NCBI GenBank assembly: GCA_024401555.1
Contig: JAKSKV010000006.1
Span: 1 to 64,000, forward strand
Direction of reading: 5' to 3'
From: Paludibacteraceae bacterium
GTDB lineage: Bacteria > Bacteroidota > Bacteroidia > Bacteroidales > Paludibacteraceae
DNA: 64,000 nucleotides
This document shows, one piece after another, positions 43,247-51,994 of the stretch (positions are counted from its first letter, which is position 1; every line of letters begins with the position of its first letter). The position numbers and the translations under genes were made by a program. The notes under the pieces are model-generated. The model made no database searches. It worked only from the letters and a program-made list of their open reading frames with translations, and was not told the DNA's origin.

Positions 43247-44881
43247 ATGGAATTTGAAAAACGCAACATAATCGAATTTTTGAATATTGCATTGCAGACG
43301 ACAATAGGAGAAGGTTGTGGTGATCAAATGTCTTCTGTTAAGAAATTACCTGATTCTTTTAACGGACTTAAAGTTCAAGCTAGCGTGGGAAAAGGAAGGG
43401 CTACTTCTATACCGTGGATTTCATTTTTAGGATATGGCCAACAGACTTCTAACGGTATATATCCAGTTTTACTTTACTATCGCAACCAAAATATATTAAT
43501 AGTTGCGTTTGGTGTAAGTGCGACAAATCCGCCTTCTGAATTATGGAATATTCAAGGGCTGAAAACATTGAATCAATATTTTGCTGAGCATAATATTACT
43601 TTGAAAGGAACTGAAAAGAATTATAATTCATCATTTGTTTATTCCGATTTCCAAGTCCCAGTTAAGAATGGGTCGCTTGAAGAAAAAATGTTTAAAATAG
43701 ACGAAGTGTTTGAATCCTTGTCAGATCTGTGCAAAAAATATAAGAAACGATTTGAAGTAATGGGAAATCTAGAACAAGATATGGTAGTATCTGAGGGAAA
43801 GAATTCATTTAATGTAAATACTGTGGTTGAGTGTGTCAATCAAACGGGACTCCTTTATGAGGACAGGTTAATTCAGCGGTATGTATATTCAATGATGACA
43901 AAGCCCTTTGTTATTCTAAGTGGTCTTGCTGGATCTGGAAAGACTCAGTTGGCATTGACATTCGCAAAGACTCTAGTAGAGGATGAAAAGAAACAATTGT
44001 GTGTTGTTTCTGTAGGTGCGGATTGGACTAATAGAGAGCCTCTATTAGGTTACCCTAATGCATTGAAGGAGGATTCGTATGTTAAACCTGAGAATGGTGT
44101 TTTGGATTTGTTGATTGAATGTAATAAAAAGGGAAATGAGTCAAAACCTTATTTCCTTATTCTTGATGAAATGAACCTTTCGTATGTGGAACGATACTTC
44201 GCAGATTTCCTTTCGGCAATGGAGAGCCATGAGAAAATACCCTTATGGAAAGTTGAGGATGATAATGTCCCGATGAATATTTCTTTGCCTAAGAATCTTT
44301 TTATAGTGGGAACTATTAATGTGGATGAAACAACTTATATGTTCTCGCCAAAAGTCTTGGATCGAGCAAGTGTTATTGAATTTAAGGTTAGTGAAGATGA
44401 TATGAATACTTTCTTGGAGAGTGCTCCTACTGTAAATATTCGTAAAGTGGCGGGCAGTGCATCGAAAATGTCGGCAGATTTTGTCCGAATAGCTTCCAAT
44501 ACAGTAGATATTAGTACAGAAGCAAATGGAGTCCTGAAGAAATTTTTTGCTCAGTTAAAGACTGTAAATGCGGAGTTTGGGTACAGAACAGCAACAGAAA
44601 TAGGTCGTTTTATTACTCTCTCAAAAGATGTTTTGGGCCTTGAAAATGCTATAGATGCTGCAATAGTACAGAAACTGTTACCTAAATTACATGGCTCTCG
44701 CAAAAAGATAGTTCCTGTACTTAATGAGTTATGGAAAATATGTGGTGCTGAAAATGGGTTAGATACACAGGAGTCTTCTAGTGTACCTCAAGGCATTAAA
44801 TATCCATTAACTGCAGATAAAGTATTGCGAATGTATAATTGTGCAATTGATAACGGTTTTACAAGTTTTGCTGAAGCGTAA
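43247..44881 (+). CDS. McrB-like AAA+ NTPase with MrcB N-terminal domain
   Basis: 544 aa. Residues 1-175 resemble the MrcB_N/DUF3578 domain, which in this family reads modified DNA or another ligand (IGEGCGDQMSSVKK; SIPWISFLG; GIYPVLLYYRNQN). The AAA+ core has Walker A GLAGSGKTQ (226-234), Walker B FLILDEMNLSYVERYF (Asp307-Glu308) and the McrB-type FIVGTINVDETTYMFSPKVLDRA with the arginine finger. McrB enzymes form hexamers that drive a nuclease partner; the next gene, 3 nt away, is that partner. The operon is visibly AT-richer than core genes, suggesting transfer. Confidence 0.88.
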   Translation: MEFEKRNIIEFLNIALQTTIGEGCGDQMSSVKKLPDSFNGLKVQASVGKGRATSIPWISFLGYGQQTSNGIYPVLLYYRNQNILIVAFGVSATNPPSELWNIQGLKTLNQYFAEHNITLKGTEKNYNSSFVYSDFQVPVKNGSLEEKMFKIDEVFESLSDLCKKYKKRFEVMGNLEQDMVVSEGKNSFNVNTVVECVNQTGLLYEDRLIQRYVYSMMTKPFVILSGLAGSGKTQLALTFAKTLVEDEKKQLCVVSVGADWTNREPLLGYPNALKEDSYVKPENGVLDLLIECNKKGNESKPYFLILDEMNLSYVERYFADFLSAMESHEKIPLWKVEDDNVPMNISLPKNLFIVGTINVDETTYMFSPKVLDRASVIEFKVSEDDMNTFLESAPTVNIRKVAGSASKMSADFVRIASNTVDISTEANGVLKKFFAQLKTVNAEFGYRTATEIGRFITLSKDVLGLENAIDAAIVQKLLPKLHGSRKKIVPVLNELWKICGAENGLDTQESSSVPQGIKYPLTADKVLRMYNCAIDNGFTSFAEA

Positions 44882-44884
44882 ATT

Positions 44885-47227
44885 ATGCAGAGAGAGCAAC
44901 TTGACATATTACTAACACCCAATCTAAGACTTTTAATTTATCCACATTCAAAAGAAGCAAAGTGTTTTGAAGAGGTTGATGCTGCAGACTATGGAGAGAG
45001 TCGTTGGCAGCTACAGGAGGGTCGTGAGTATGAGTATGAATTTCTTGACATAAATGGTGAAGAGGCAAAAGCTTTTTTCTATGATAAACCTGGTATAGTA
45101 ATACCTCGCAGAAAGAAGAGTGGAGGCTCAATTAAACCAGGCATATTTGTTGGTACTATGCCCTTCAAGGTATTGGATGAGGTAACAGGGCGTGATATTT
45201 CAGTTTCTTTAGAAATTCAAAGTGTTAAAACTGGATATCGAGATGATTATCGAAAGATGTTGTCTGATATTACTGAGTACTATACGGATCTTGTTATGAT
45301 GCAAGGTGCTCCAGTCAATCAAAAATTTGAAGTAGATAATGAGACTCCTCAACAGACGCTATACCAGAAGTTTGCATTTGTGAAGAGTATTGTGGACAGT
45401 GATACTTTTGAAGAAGCAATGCATAAGATTATGTTTAATCCAGTAAGGACTTGGACTGAAACAACGGTAAGTAGGCATATAGAGAATGTAAAGCGTCTGA
45501 ATAGAAGAGGTTTGCGGCAGATATCAAGTAAAACGGATAGAATTTCAAGTGGCGTTATAGATGGACTCAATTCATTGCCACGAACAGTAGAGGTTCAGTA
45601 TAAACGAGACTCAATAGATACGTCAGAAAATCAGTTTGTTAAGCATGTCTTAACTCAGTTCTATAGTTTTTGTACGGATATTGCTGCAAAAAAAAATGCG
45701 ACGGAACAATTAAAGAGAGAAGCGGATGTAGTTTGTAATATTTTGTTACGATATATTGGGTCATCATTCTTTAAAGATATTAGTAGAGCACAACATTTGA
45801 ATTTAAACAGTCCTGTCTTGCAACGAAAAGAAGGTTATCGAGAAGTTCTTCAAGGATGGCTGATTTTTGATCTTGCTGCAAAACTTAGTTGGAGTGGAGG
45901 AGACAATGTGTATGAGGCGGGAAAGAGAAATGTGGCTGCCTTGTACGAATATTGGTTGTTTTTTAAATTATTAGAAATAATAAGTAGAAAATTCCATGTT
46001 AAACCAGAGGATAAGAAGAGTCTTGTTTCATGTGATAAGGATCAGTTGAATCTAGAAATAAAACAGGGTAGAATGAAGATGATTAGTGCGGTGGATGAAA
46101 GCGATAGCCGTAGACTAAATGTCAGATTCTATTATAATCGTACATTTGGTCACAGAGAAGATATGCATAAAGCGGGATCATGGACAATGCCTATGCGTCC
46201 AGATTATACTTTATCTATCTGGCCTGGTGATATTACAGAGGAGACTGCGGAGCAAGAAGAGGTTATTGTTCATATTCATTTTGATGCGAAATATCGTGTT
46301 AATATAATCCAAATTGATGATGAAGATACTGATTTGGAGAATATTGAAGACGATGACAATCCACTTAATATAGAGTTTGCAGAAGAAAAGGAACGTGAAA
46401 ATTCTGGCGATTATGGTATAGGAATGTATAAACGTGCTGACATATTGAAAATGCATGCATATAAAGATGCAATACGTAGAACTAGTGGTGCTTATATCTT
46501 ATATCCAGGTACAGAACATAGCCGAAAAGAGGGATTTCATGAGATTATTCCTGGTCTAGGAGCATTTTGTATATCTCCTGGTAAGGAAAAAGATCAGGTG
46601 AATGAGTTGGCTAGGTTTCTTGAGGAGGTTAAACAACACATGCTAAATAGAGCTTCCCAGAGAGAGAAGATGGCGTATCAGTCGTATAATATTTACAAGG
46701 ATGAACCATCAGTTTCTTTACGGGAGAATTTGCCAGAATCTGTAGGCGAAAATCGAGACTTTTTACCTGATAAAACTTATGTGTTAATTGGATATTGTGC
46801 TTCGTACAACCAAGATTTTGTTTTGAAAAATATGATGTACAATGTTCGTACTGGCGATAAAAGAGGTGCGATAGATTTGAATATGCTGATGAAAGCTAGG
46901 TATGTACTTTTGTGGAATGAGACGGGCTGGCAATCTTTCCAAAAAATTAATAAAGGAAATTTTAAAGTTTATTCAGATAAAGACTTGGTCTCTAAAGGAT
47001 ATACTTCGTCAAAGATTAACAAAATTATGGAAATGGAAGCTTGTTCTCGAGATGAGGCTATAAAAAGAGTTTCTTTAGAAGACTACTACTGTACAATTGG
47101 TTTTAATCATCAAGGAATTGAAAGAGAATTCATAGAAAAAAAATGGAACACAAATCAATTTAAAAGAGGACCGCATTGTATTAGTCTTATTCAGTTAATG
47201 AAATATTTGAAAAAGGATGTTGATTAG
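44885..47227 (+). CDS. DUF2357 / PD-(D/E)XK nuclease partner of the McrB-like NTPase
   Basis: 780 aa. The N-terminal 300 residues fit DUF2357 (beta-rich then helical, SRHIENVKRLNRRGLRQISSKTDRI). The C-terminal part is a PDDEXK_7/DUF524-type nuclease: RPDYTLSIWPGD (Pro439-Asp440) and VHIHFDAKYRV (Asp467, Lys469) give the PD...DxK catalytic set, preceded by VAALYEYWLFFKLLEII, the usual helix. The last 150 residues hold an extra domain (YVLIGYCASYNQDF...) I do not recognise. This takes the place of McrC, so the pair is a non-canonical type IV-like restriction system. Confidence 0.85.
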   Translation: MQREQLDILLTPNLRLLIYPHSKEAKCFEEVDAADYGESRWQLQEGREYEYEFLDINGEEAKAFFYDKPGIVIPRRKKSGGSIKPGIFVGTMPFKVLDEVTGRDISVSLEIQSVKTGYRDDYRKMLSDITEYYTDLVMMQGAPVNQKFEVDNETPQQTLYQKFAFVKSIVDSDTFEEAMHKIMFNPVRTWTETTVSRHIENVKRLNRRGLRQISSKTDRISSGVIDGLNSLPRTVEVQYKRDSIDTSENQFVKHVLTQFYSFCTDIAAKKNATEQLKREADVVCNILLRYIGSSFFKDISRAQHLNLNSPVLQRKEGYREVLQGWLIFDLAAKLSWSGGDNVYEAGKRNVAALYEYWLFFKLLEIISRKFHVKPEDKKSLVSCDKDQLNLEIKQGRMKMISAVDESDSRRLNVRFYYNRTFGHREDMHKAGSWTMPMRPDYTLSIWPGDITEETAEQEEVIVHIHFDAKYRVNIIQIDDEDTDLENIEDDDNPLNIEFAEEKERENSGDYGIGMYKRADILKMHAYKDAIRRTSGAYILYPGTEHSRKEGFHEIIPGLGAFCISPGKEKDQVNELARFLEEVKQHMLNRASQREKMAYQSYNIYKDEPSVSLRENLPESVGENRDFLPDKTYVLIGYCASYNQDFVLKNMMYNVRTGDKRGAIDLNMLMKARYVLLWNETGWQSFQKINKGNFKVYSDKDLVSKGYTSSKINKIMEMEACSRDEAIKRVSLEDYYCTIGFNHQGIEREFIEKKWNTNQFKRGPHCISLIQLMKYLKKDVD

Positions 47228-47310
47228 TGTTGTTTAGATGATACTTCCCTTTCCGCCCCTCCTCTCCCTCCTCGACATATTTAGAAAAGTCTATTCCCCT
47301 GAATTGCAGT

Positions 47311-47425
47311 CGCTTTTGCCCCTTCAGGGCGAACGTCTGCGCCCGAACCGTAGCCCAAGGCGTCGCTACGCTTGCCGTTGTGCTGTGAGCCTTAGGATTG
47401 CCCCTTCAGGGCGAAACGGTAGTCG
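47311..47425. repeat. REP-like element with two GCCCCTTCAGGGCGAA copies
   Basis: TTGCCCCTTCAGGGCGAA occurs at 47316-47333 and again at 47398-47415; between them lies CCGTAGCCCAAGGCGTCGCTACG-type palindromic sequence. This resembles a non-coding dispersed element scattered through many Bacteroidota genomes. It fills most of the 306-nt gap between the nuclease gene and the DinD-like gene; no gene is supported there. Confidence 0.65.
47405..47418. repeat. 14-bp inverted repeat, right arm
   Basis: TTCAGGGCGAAACG, reverse complement of 42512-42525. Confidence 0.55.
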
Positions 47426-47468
47426 CACAAAGGTTGAAAACATTCCTCTGTATAATGCGTTGGGGAAT

Positions 47469-47499
47469 TTGCCGAAACGTCAACTATTTTGTATATTTG
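47469..47499 (+). promoter_or_regulatory. Promoter of the DinD-like gene
   Basis: TTG (47469-47471), 20 nt, TATATTTG (47492-47499); both boxes and the spacing are ideal. Start near 47506; ATG 47534. Confidence 0.75.
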
Positions 47500-47533
47500 T
47501 TGAAAATAACAATGATTAAAATATATCTGTAAA

Positions 47534-48370
47534 ATGGAAGGGAAAAAACAAGAAATTCAGCTTTTTGAAGACAAGAAAGTTCGCTCAGTTTGGGATTCTG
47601 AAACGGAGCAGTGGTACTTTGCTGTAGTGGATGTGGTGGAGGTTCTCACTGATAGTGTGAATCCTACGGATTATCTAAAGAAAATGCGCAAGCGTGATCC
47701 GGAATTAGGAGACTACATAGGGACAAATTGTCCCCAGGTAGCAATGATGACGTCCTCTGGAAAGAATAGAAAAACTTTAGCTGCAACAACAGAGCAACTC
47801 TTTCGTCTCATCCAATCCATCCCATCCCCTAAAGCCGAGCCATTCAAGCAATGGATGGCGCAAGTGGCATCCCAGCGTTTGGACCAGATGCAAGATCCGG
47901 AATTGAGCATCGACCAAGCTATTGCAGACTACAAACGTCTTGGCTATAGCGACAAATGGATCAATAGCCGCGTCAAGGGCATTGAGGTCCGAAAGGAGTT
48001 GACAGACGAATGGGAACGTTCAGGTGTCACTGGCCAACAATATGCGAGCCTGACGGATATCATCACAAGGGAATGGAGTGGTATGACCACACGCCAATAT
48101 AAAGAACACAAAGGGCTTAAAAAGGAGAATCTTCGTGATAATATGACCAATGTGGAATTAGCATTGAATATGTTGGCGGAAGCTTCCACAACTGAGATAT
48201 CCAAGCAAAAGAATCCGAAAGGATTTATGCAAAGTGCCGAGGTGGCAAAAGAGGGTGGAAGCGTTGCCAAGGCAGCCCGAAAACAGTTGGAAAGCAAAAC
48301 AGGGAAGTCTGTTATATCTACGGATAAGGCTAGCGATTATTTGTTGCCTTCAGAAAACAAAGAAGATTAG
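47534..48370 (+). CDS. BRO-N domain, DinD-like protein
   Basis: 278 aa. Residues 10-110 form a BRO-N domain (IQLFEDKKVRSVWDSETEQWYFAVVDVVEVLTDS...), the DNA-binding module of phage antirepressors. The C-terminal half (EHKGLKKENLRDNMTNVELALNMLAEASTTEI...EGGSVAKAARKQLESKTGKSVIS) resembles the C terminus of E. coli DinD, an SOS-induced inhibitor of RecA. Seen often in mobile regions; here beside ssrA. No LexA-like operator was identified. Confidence 0.8.
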   Translation: MEGKKQEIQLFEDKKVRSVWDSETEQWYFAVVDVVEVLTDSVNPTDYLKKMRKRDPELGDYIGTNCPQVAMMTSSGKNRKTLAATTEQLFRLIQSIPSPKAEPFKQWMAQVASQRLDQMQDPELSIDQAIADYKRLGYSDKWINSRVKGIEVRKELTDEWERSGVTGQQYASLTDIITREWSGMTTRQYKEHKGLKKENLRDNMTNVELALNMLAEASTTEISKQKNPKGFMQSAEVAKEGGSVAKAARKQLESKTGKSVISTDKASDYLLPSENKED

Positions 48371-48397
48371 CGGGCGCTGAAGGAGGCAAAAAATTAA

Positions 48398-48433
48398 AAC
48401 CCCCAACCTATTGTCATCAATAGATTGGGGGTT
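48398..48433 (-). terminator. Terminator of ssrA
   Basis: AACCCCCAA-C-CTATTG, loop TCAT, CAATAG-A-TTGGGGGTT: 9 bp plus 6 bp around one mismatch. On the minus strand it is followed by TTTAATTTTTT. It starts 7 nt past the tmRNA 3' end and can also stop the convergent DinD-like transcript. Confidence 0.9.
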
Positions 48434-48439
48434 ATTTTG

Positions 48440-48834
48440 TGGAGATGCAGGGATTCGAACCCTGGTCCAAACGGGGAAATCATAAGCTTTCTACATGCTT
48501 ATTCCTGCCTTAGGTTTTCGTGCGACAGCAAGACCAGGACCACCAACCGTCGCCTTATCCTCTAAAATTTCATCTGGGCAGCGAGGCATACCCAAACTAT
48601 TCCCGATTTATCTGCTCCTCCGTATCCGACCGCTTCGGGACGATAGCATCGGGGAGAAGTCTTGTCCAGACACCCGTGTCCGGATTAAGCTTGAATCTAC
48701 TATACTTCGATTAAGCAGCAAGAGCAAAGTTATTCTCGCCAGTTAAATTTTTGGTCTCCAGATTATAGTGCTAGCCACCAGCGCACTGCATGCTTACCTA
48801 CCACCTCTGCCCGCTGTCAAAACCGGTCATCCCC
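48440..48834 (-). ncRNA. ssrA: Transfer-messenger RNA
   Basis: About 395 nt. The 5' end GGGGATGACC pairs with the 3' end ...GCATCTCC-A exactly as in other tmRNAs (G3-U pair included), and the TPsiC arm GGTTCGAATCC lies at 48450-48464. The tag reading frame (48711-48740, minus) is GGC-resume codon then GENNFALAA and TAA, very near tags of other Bacteroidota. CCA is not encoded in full. Rescues stalled ribosomes and marks the products for proteolysis; the ClpAP adaptor operon is 9 kb away. Its 3' end faces the accessory region. Confidence 0.96.
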
Positions 48835-48890
48835 ATGGAACAACACCGCTTGTATGCAGGTGAAATGCGCTACTCCGCTGAGTAACGATG

Positions 48891-48922
48891 CAAAGATATA
48901 TCTCTTAGGGTGATTGAAACAA
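48891..48922 (-). promoter_or_regulatory. Promoter of ssrA
   Basis: Minus strand TTG (48920-48922), 21 nt, TATCTTTG (48891-48898). Start near 48884, about 50 nt ahead of the mature 5' end, which RNase P would then trim. Confidence 0.75.
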
Positions 48923-48964
48923 ATGTTTGTGGTTAAAAAAGTATAAAAGAGGATAGTTCCCTAA

Positions 48965-49507
48965 TCATGGTGTCATCTCGCTCTCCTCCCATGCGAATCC
49001 GTATGCGTAGAAGCCCTTCAATCGGTCGATATCCACGTTGCGGACTGCCATAGACTGAGCGCAACGCATAATGATATCCGCTTCGACCCTCACAATTTTC
49101 GAATCGATAGCCGCCACTTTGAACATTCCGTTCAGAAAGGAGACGCGACGATCGTAACTGAATTTCTTCCTGACACACTCGTAAAACGAAGGGTCAACTG
49201 CGTTGGAGGGATCCATCTCCTTGGCATAACACTTTATATGCGATAGAATCAAATTCGCCGCCTCAGGGGTAAACTCTGAGTAGAGAAAGGTCTTGCACTC
49301 GTTCAATTCCGTTTTGGTTATTTGGCCATCCACCTTCATCAAATGGCAAAAGATGATGGAGACGGAGTGGAATAGGTCGCGCTCTCCCGAAAGTAGGTTG
49401 TACCTGTGGGTAGGGAGTGTGGAGATCCTCTTTTGATCGTTGATTGGCTGCAGGAATTGAAATAGGACGACTGCGACGATGATGAGCAAGATGATGAAAA
49501 TATCCAT
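48965..49507 (-). CDS. TerB-like protein, membrane-anchored
   Basis: 180 aa. N-terminal transmembrane helix (IFIILLIIVAVVLFQFL) and a TerB/DjlA-N helical domain (HSVSIIFCHLMKVDGQITKTELNECKTFL, with the acidic metal-like site KVDGQIT). The end FYAYGFAWEESEMTP matches the corresponding end of the TerB part of the 56824 gene ([10 protein letters not shown]), but no J domain follows. Last gene of the ftsY-rimO run, one nucleotide after rimO. Confidence 0.8.
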   Translation of the reverse strand: MDIFIILLIIVAVVLFQFLQPINDQKRISTLPTHRYNLLSGERDLFHSVSIIFCHLMKVDGQITKTELNECKTFLYSEFTPEAANLILSHIKCYAKEMDPSNAVDPSFYECVRKKFSYDRRVSFLNGMFKVAAIDSKIVRVEADIIMRCAQSMAVRNVDIDRLKGFYAYGFAWEESEMTP

Positions 49508-49508
49508 A

Positions 49509-50810
49509 TTATTTTACAAGGCTACCCATTAGATCGAAATATTCGTATCCGGTGATCTTCACTTGGTAAAAATCTCCGATGGTCAGTTCACCCTCCGCCA
49601 CAGGAATCAAAACCTCTGGATCCACTTCAGGGGAGTCGAACTCGGTTCTGCCGTAGAAGTAATCCCCTTCTTGGCGGTCGATGATCACCTTGAAGGTCTT
49701 TCCGACCTTCTCTCGGTTCAAACCTTCGGCGATCTCCTCTTGGAGTGCCATGAGCAGATCGTGCCTACGCTCTTTCTCCTCCTCGCTGATATTGTCCTTT
49801 AGGTGGTCGCCCGCATAGGTTCCCTCCTCCTCGCAGTAGGAGAAGGCGCCCATTCGTTCCAACTTGGCCTCGCGGGTGAAATCCATCAATCGTTGGAATT
49901 GCTCCTCTGTCTCGCCGGGGAATCCCACCATCAAGGTGGTGCGGATATGGATGCCTGGCACCTCCTCACGGATGCGGCGGATCAACGCTTTCGTCTCCTC
50001 CGCGGTGATTGGGCGATGCATCGCCTTGAGAATATCGTCGTCGATGTGTTGAAGCGCGATGTCGATGTATTTGCATACATTGTCGCGCTCACGCATCACT
50101 TTGAGCAAATCATAAGGGAATTGGGTAGGGTAGCCGTAGTGCAGGCGGATCCACTCCACCCCTTTCACATCGGAAATCTTCTCCACCAACTCCGCGATGG
50201 CGAACTTTCCGTAAAGGTCCTTGCCATAGTAGGTGAGGTCTTGGGCGATGATCTGAAACTCCTTGACGCCCTGTGCGACCAAACCCTCCACTTCCGCTAC
50301 GATATCCTCGATAGGGCGTGACTTGTATTCACCTGTGATCAGTGGAATGGCGCAGTAGGCGCATCGGCGGTTGCAACCCTCCGAGATTTTCACATAAGCA
50401 TAGTGGGCAGGGGTGGAAAGCTTGTGCGTATGGGCGCATTGAGGGCGGTATTCGCCGCCAAGATCCGCCACCACCTCTTTCCACGAGAACTTACCGTAAT
50501 ACTTATCCACCTCTGGGATCTCTTGGGTAAGCTCCTCCTTATAACGGCCAGAAAGACAGCCCATCACGAGCAATTTGTCGATCTTCCCTTGTTTCCTTTT
50601 CTCCGCGAAAGCTAAGATTTGGTTGATGGATTCCTCTTTGGCATCGCCAATGAAACCGCATGTGTTGATGACCACGATCTTAGCGGAGGATTTTGTGGGA
50701 TCGAAATTTGTCTCAAATCCGTTCTCCTCCAACTGCTTCGCCAACAACTCCGCATCCACCAGATTTTTGGAACAACCCATGCAGATGATATCCACCCTCT
50801 TCTTTCGCAT
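49509..50810 (-). CDS. rimO: Ribosomal protein S12 methylthiotransferase
   Basis: 433 aa, full length. Radical-SAM enzyme: N-terminal MTTase domain (MGCSKNLVDAELLAKQLEENGF; TCGFIGDAKEES), CNRRCAYCAIPLITG with the SAM cluster cysteines, and a C-terminal TRAM domain. Adds a methylthio group to Asp of ribosomal protein S12. Confidence 0.96.
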   Translation of the reverse strand: MRKKRVDIICMGCSKNLVDAELLAKQLEENGFETNFDPTKSSAKIVVINTCGFIGDAKEESINQILAFAEKRKQGKIDKLLVMGCLSGRYKEELTQEIPEVDKYYGKFSWKEVVADLGGEYRPQCAHTHKLSTPAHYAYVKISEGCNRRCAYCAIPLITGEYKSRPIEDIVAEVEGLVAQGVKEFQIIAQDLTYYGKDLYGKFAIAELVEKISDVKGVEWIRLHYGYPTQFPYDLLKVMRERDNVCKYIDIALQHIDDDILKAMHRPITAEETKALIRRIREEVPGIHIRTTLMVGFPGETEEQFQRLMDFTREAKLERMGAFSYCEEEGTYAGDHLKDNISEEEKERRHDLLMALQEEIAEGLNREKVGKTFKVIIDRQEGDYFYGRTEFDSPEVDPEVLIPVAEGELTIGDFYQVKITGYEYFDLMGSLVK

Positions 50811-50838
50811 GATGATTTTCTGATTATTTAAACCCTAA

Positions 50839-51792
50839 TTATTTAAACAATGAGTCAACGAACTCACGCTTGTTGAATACTTGTAGGTGGTCGATGCCCT
50901 CGCCCACACCGATGTATCTCACTGGAATCTTGAATTGGTCGGAGATGCCGATTACGACACCACCTTTGGCGGTTCCGTCCAGTTTGGTGATGGCGAGCGA
51001 TGAGACCTCGGTCGCCTTGGTGAACTGTTTCGCCTGTTCGAAAGCGTTTTGTCCGGTGGATCCATCCAATACCAACATCACGTCGTGAGGCGCGTTTGGA
51101 ATGATTTTCTGCATCACCTGCTTGATTTTCGAGAGCTCGTTCATCAAGTTGATCTTGTTGTGCAGACGACCGGCGGTGTCGATGATGACCACGTCGGCTC
51201 CGTTCGCCTTGGCGGAGGATAGTGTGTCGAATGCCACGGATGCTGGATCCGATCCCATCTTCTGCTTGATGACAGGGCAACCTACACGTTCACCCCAAAT
51301 GCACAATTGCTCCACTGCGGCCGCACGGAAAGTGTCGGCGGCGCCGAGATAGACCTTCTTGCCGAGGCGTGTGTATTGGGCGGCCAATTTGCCGATGGTG
51401 GTGGTTTTACCCACACCGTTGACGCCCACCACCATGATGACGTAGGGGCCATCCACCTCCGGTAAGCTGAAATCCTCCGTGTCGGTGGAGTTGTTCTCTT
51501 CTAGGAGCGCCGCGATCTCATCCTTGAGGATGCCGTTCAACTCGTCGGTGCCCACATATTTGTCGCGTTCCACGCGTTCTTGAATGCGCTCGATGATTTT
51601 CAGTGTGGTGTCCACACCTACATCGGAGGTGATCAGCACCTCCTCCAGGTTGTCCAATACCTCCTCATCCACTTTCGACTTGCCGACTACGGCACGAGCC
51701 AATTTGGAGAAGATATTTTCCTTGGTTTTTTCTAGTCCTTTGTCGAGAGTCTCTTTTTTCTCTTTGGAGAAAATTTTACTAAATATACCCAT
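50839..51792 (-). CDS. ftsY: Signal recognition particle receptor FtsY
   Basis: 317 aa. Short N domain then the SRP GTPase: G1 GVNGVGKTTTIGKLA, AADTFRAAAVEQL, G3 DTAGRLHNK, G4 TKLDGTAKGG. Lacks the long acidic A domain of E. coli FtsY, as is usual in this phylum. Docks SRP-ribosome complexes at the membrane. Confidence 0.97.
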   Translation of the reverse strand: MGIFSKIFSKEKKETLDKGLEKTKENIFSKLARAVVGKSKVDEEVLDNLEEVLITSDVGVDTTLKIIERIQERVERDKYVGTDELNGILKDEIAALLEENNSTDTEDFSLPEVDGPYVIMVVGVNGVGKTTTIGKLAAQYTRLGKKVYLGAADTFRAAAVEQLCIWGERVGCPVIKQKMGSDPASVAFDTLSSAKANGADVVIIDTAGRLHNKINLMNELSKIKQVMQKIIPNAPHDVMLVLDGSTGQNAFEQAKQFTKATEVSSLAITKLDGTAKGGVVIGISDQFKIPVRYIGVGEGIDHLQVFNKREFVDSLFK

Positions 51793-51812
51793 AGATAAAA
51801 CGTTTTACACTG

Positions 51813-51820
51813 CAAATATA
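51813..51820 (-). promoter_or_regulatory. -7 box for ftsY-rimO-TerB
   Basis: TATATTTG on the minus strand, 21 nt ahead of the ATG at 51792; no matching -33 TTG. Confidence 0.5.
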
Positions 51821-51890
51821 CAAAATTAAGATTTAAGAAGTATGAATTAAGAATTATGATTGACAATATGATAAATTCACGCACTTTCCC

Positions 51891-51898
51891 TATCTTTG
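51891..51898 (+). promoter_or_regulatory. -7 box for the TPR/outer-membrane protein genes
   Basis: TATCTTTG, 97 nt ahead of the ATG at 51995, leaving a leader of about 90 nt. A -33 TTG at the usual spacing is absent. Confidence 0.45.
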
Positions 51899-51994
51899 CG
51901 ATTTAGTACATTGGGTGGAGTATTTTTGCCCATGTATGTGCGAAAAATGTGTAATATAAATTCGGGTTATAAAATCCAATAACGATAGACACCA

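Noticed and set aside
47238-47519. 93-codon frame after the nuclease gene
   Set aside because: It is made mostly of the REP-like element and has an unnatural Arg/Pro-rich translation.
48440-48470. Duplicate of the ssrA 3' end as an att site
   Set aside because: I looked for a second copy of the GGTTCGAATCCCTGCATCTCC end at the far side of the island and found none.
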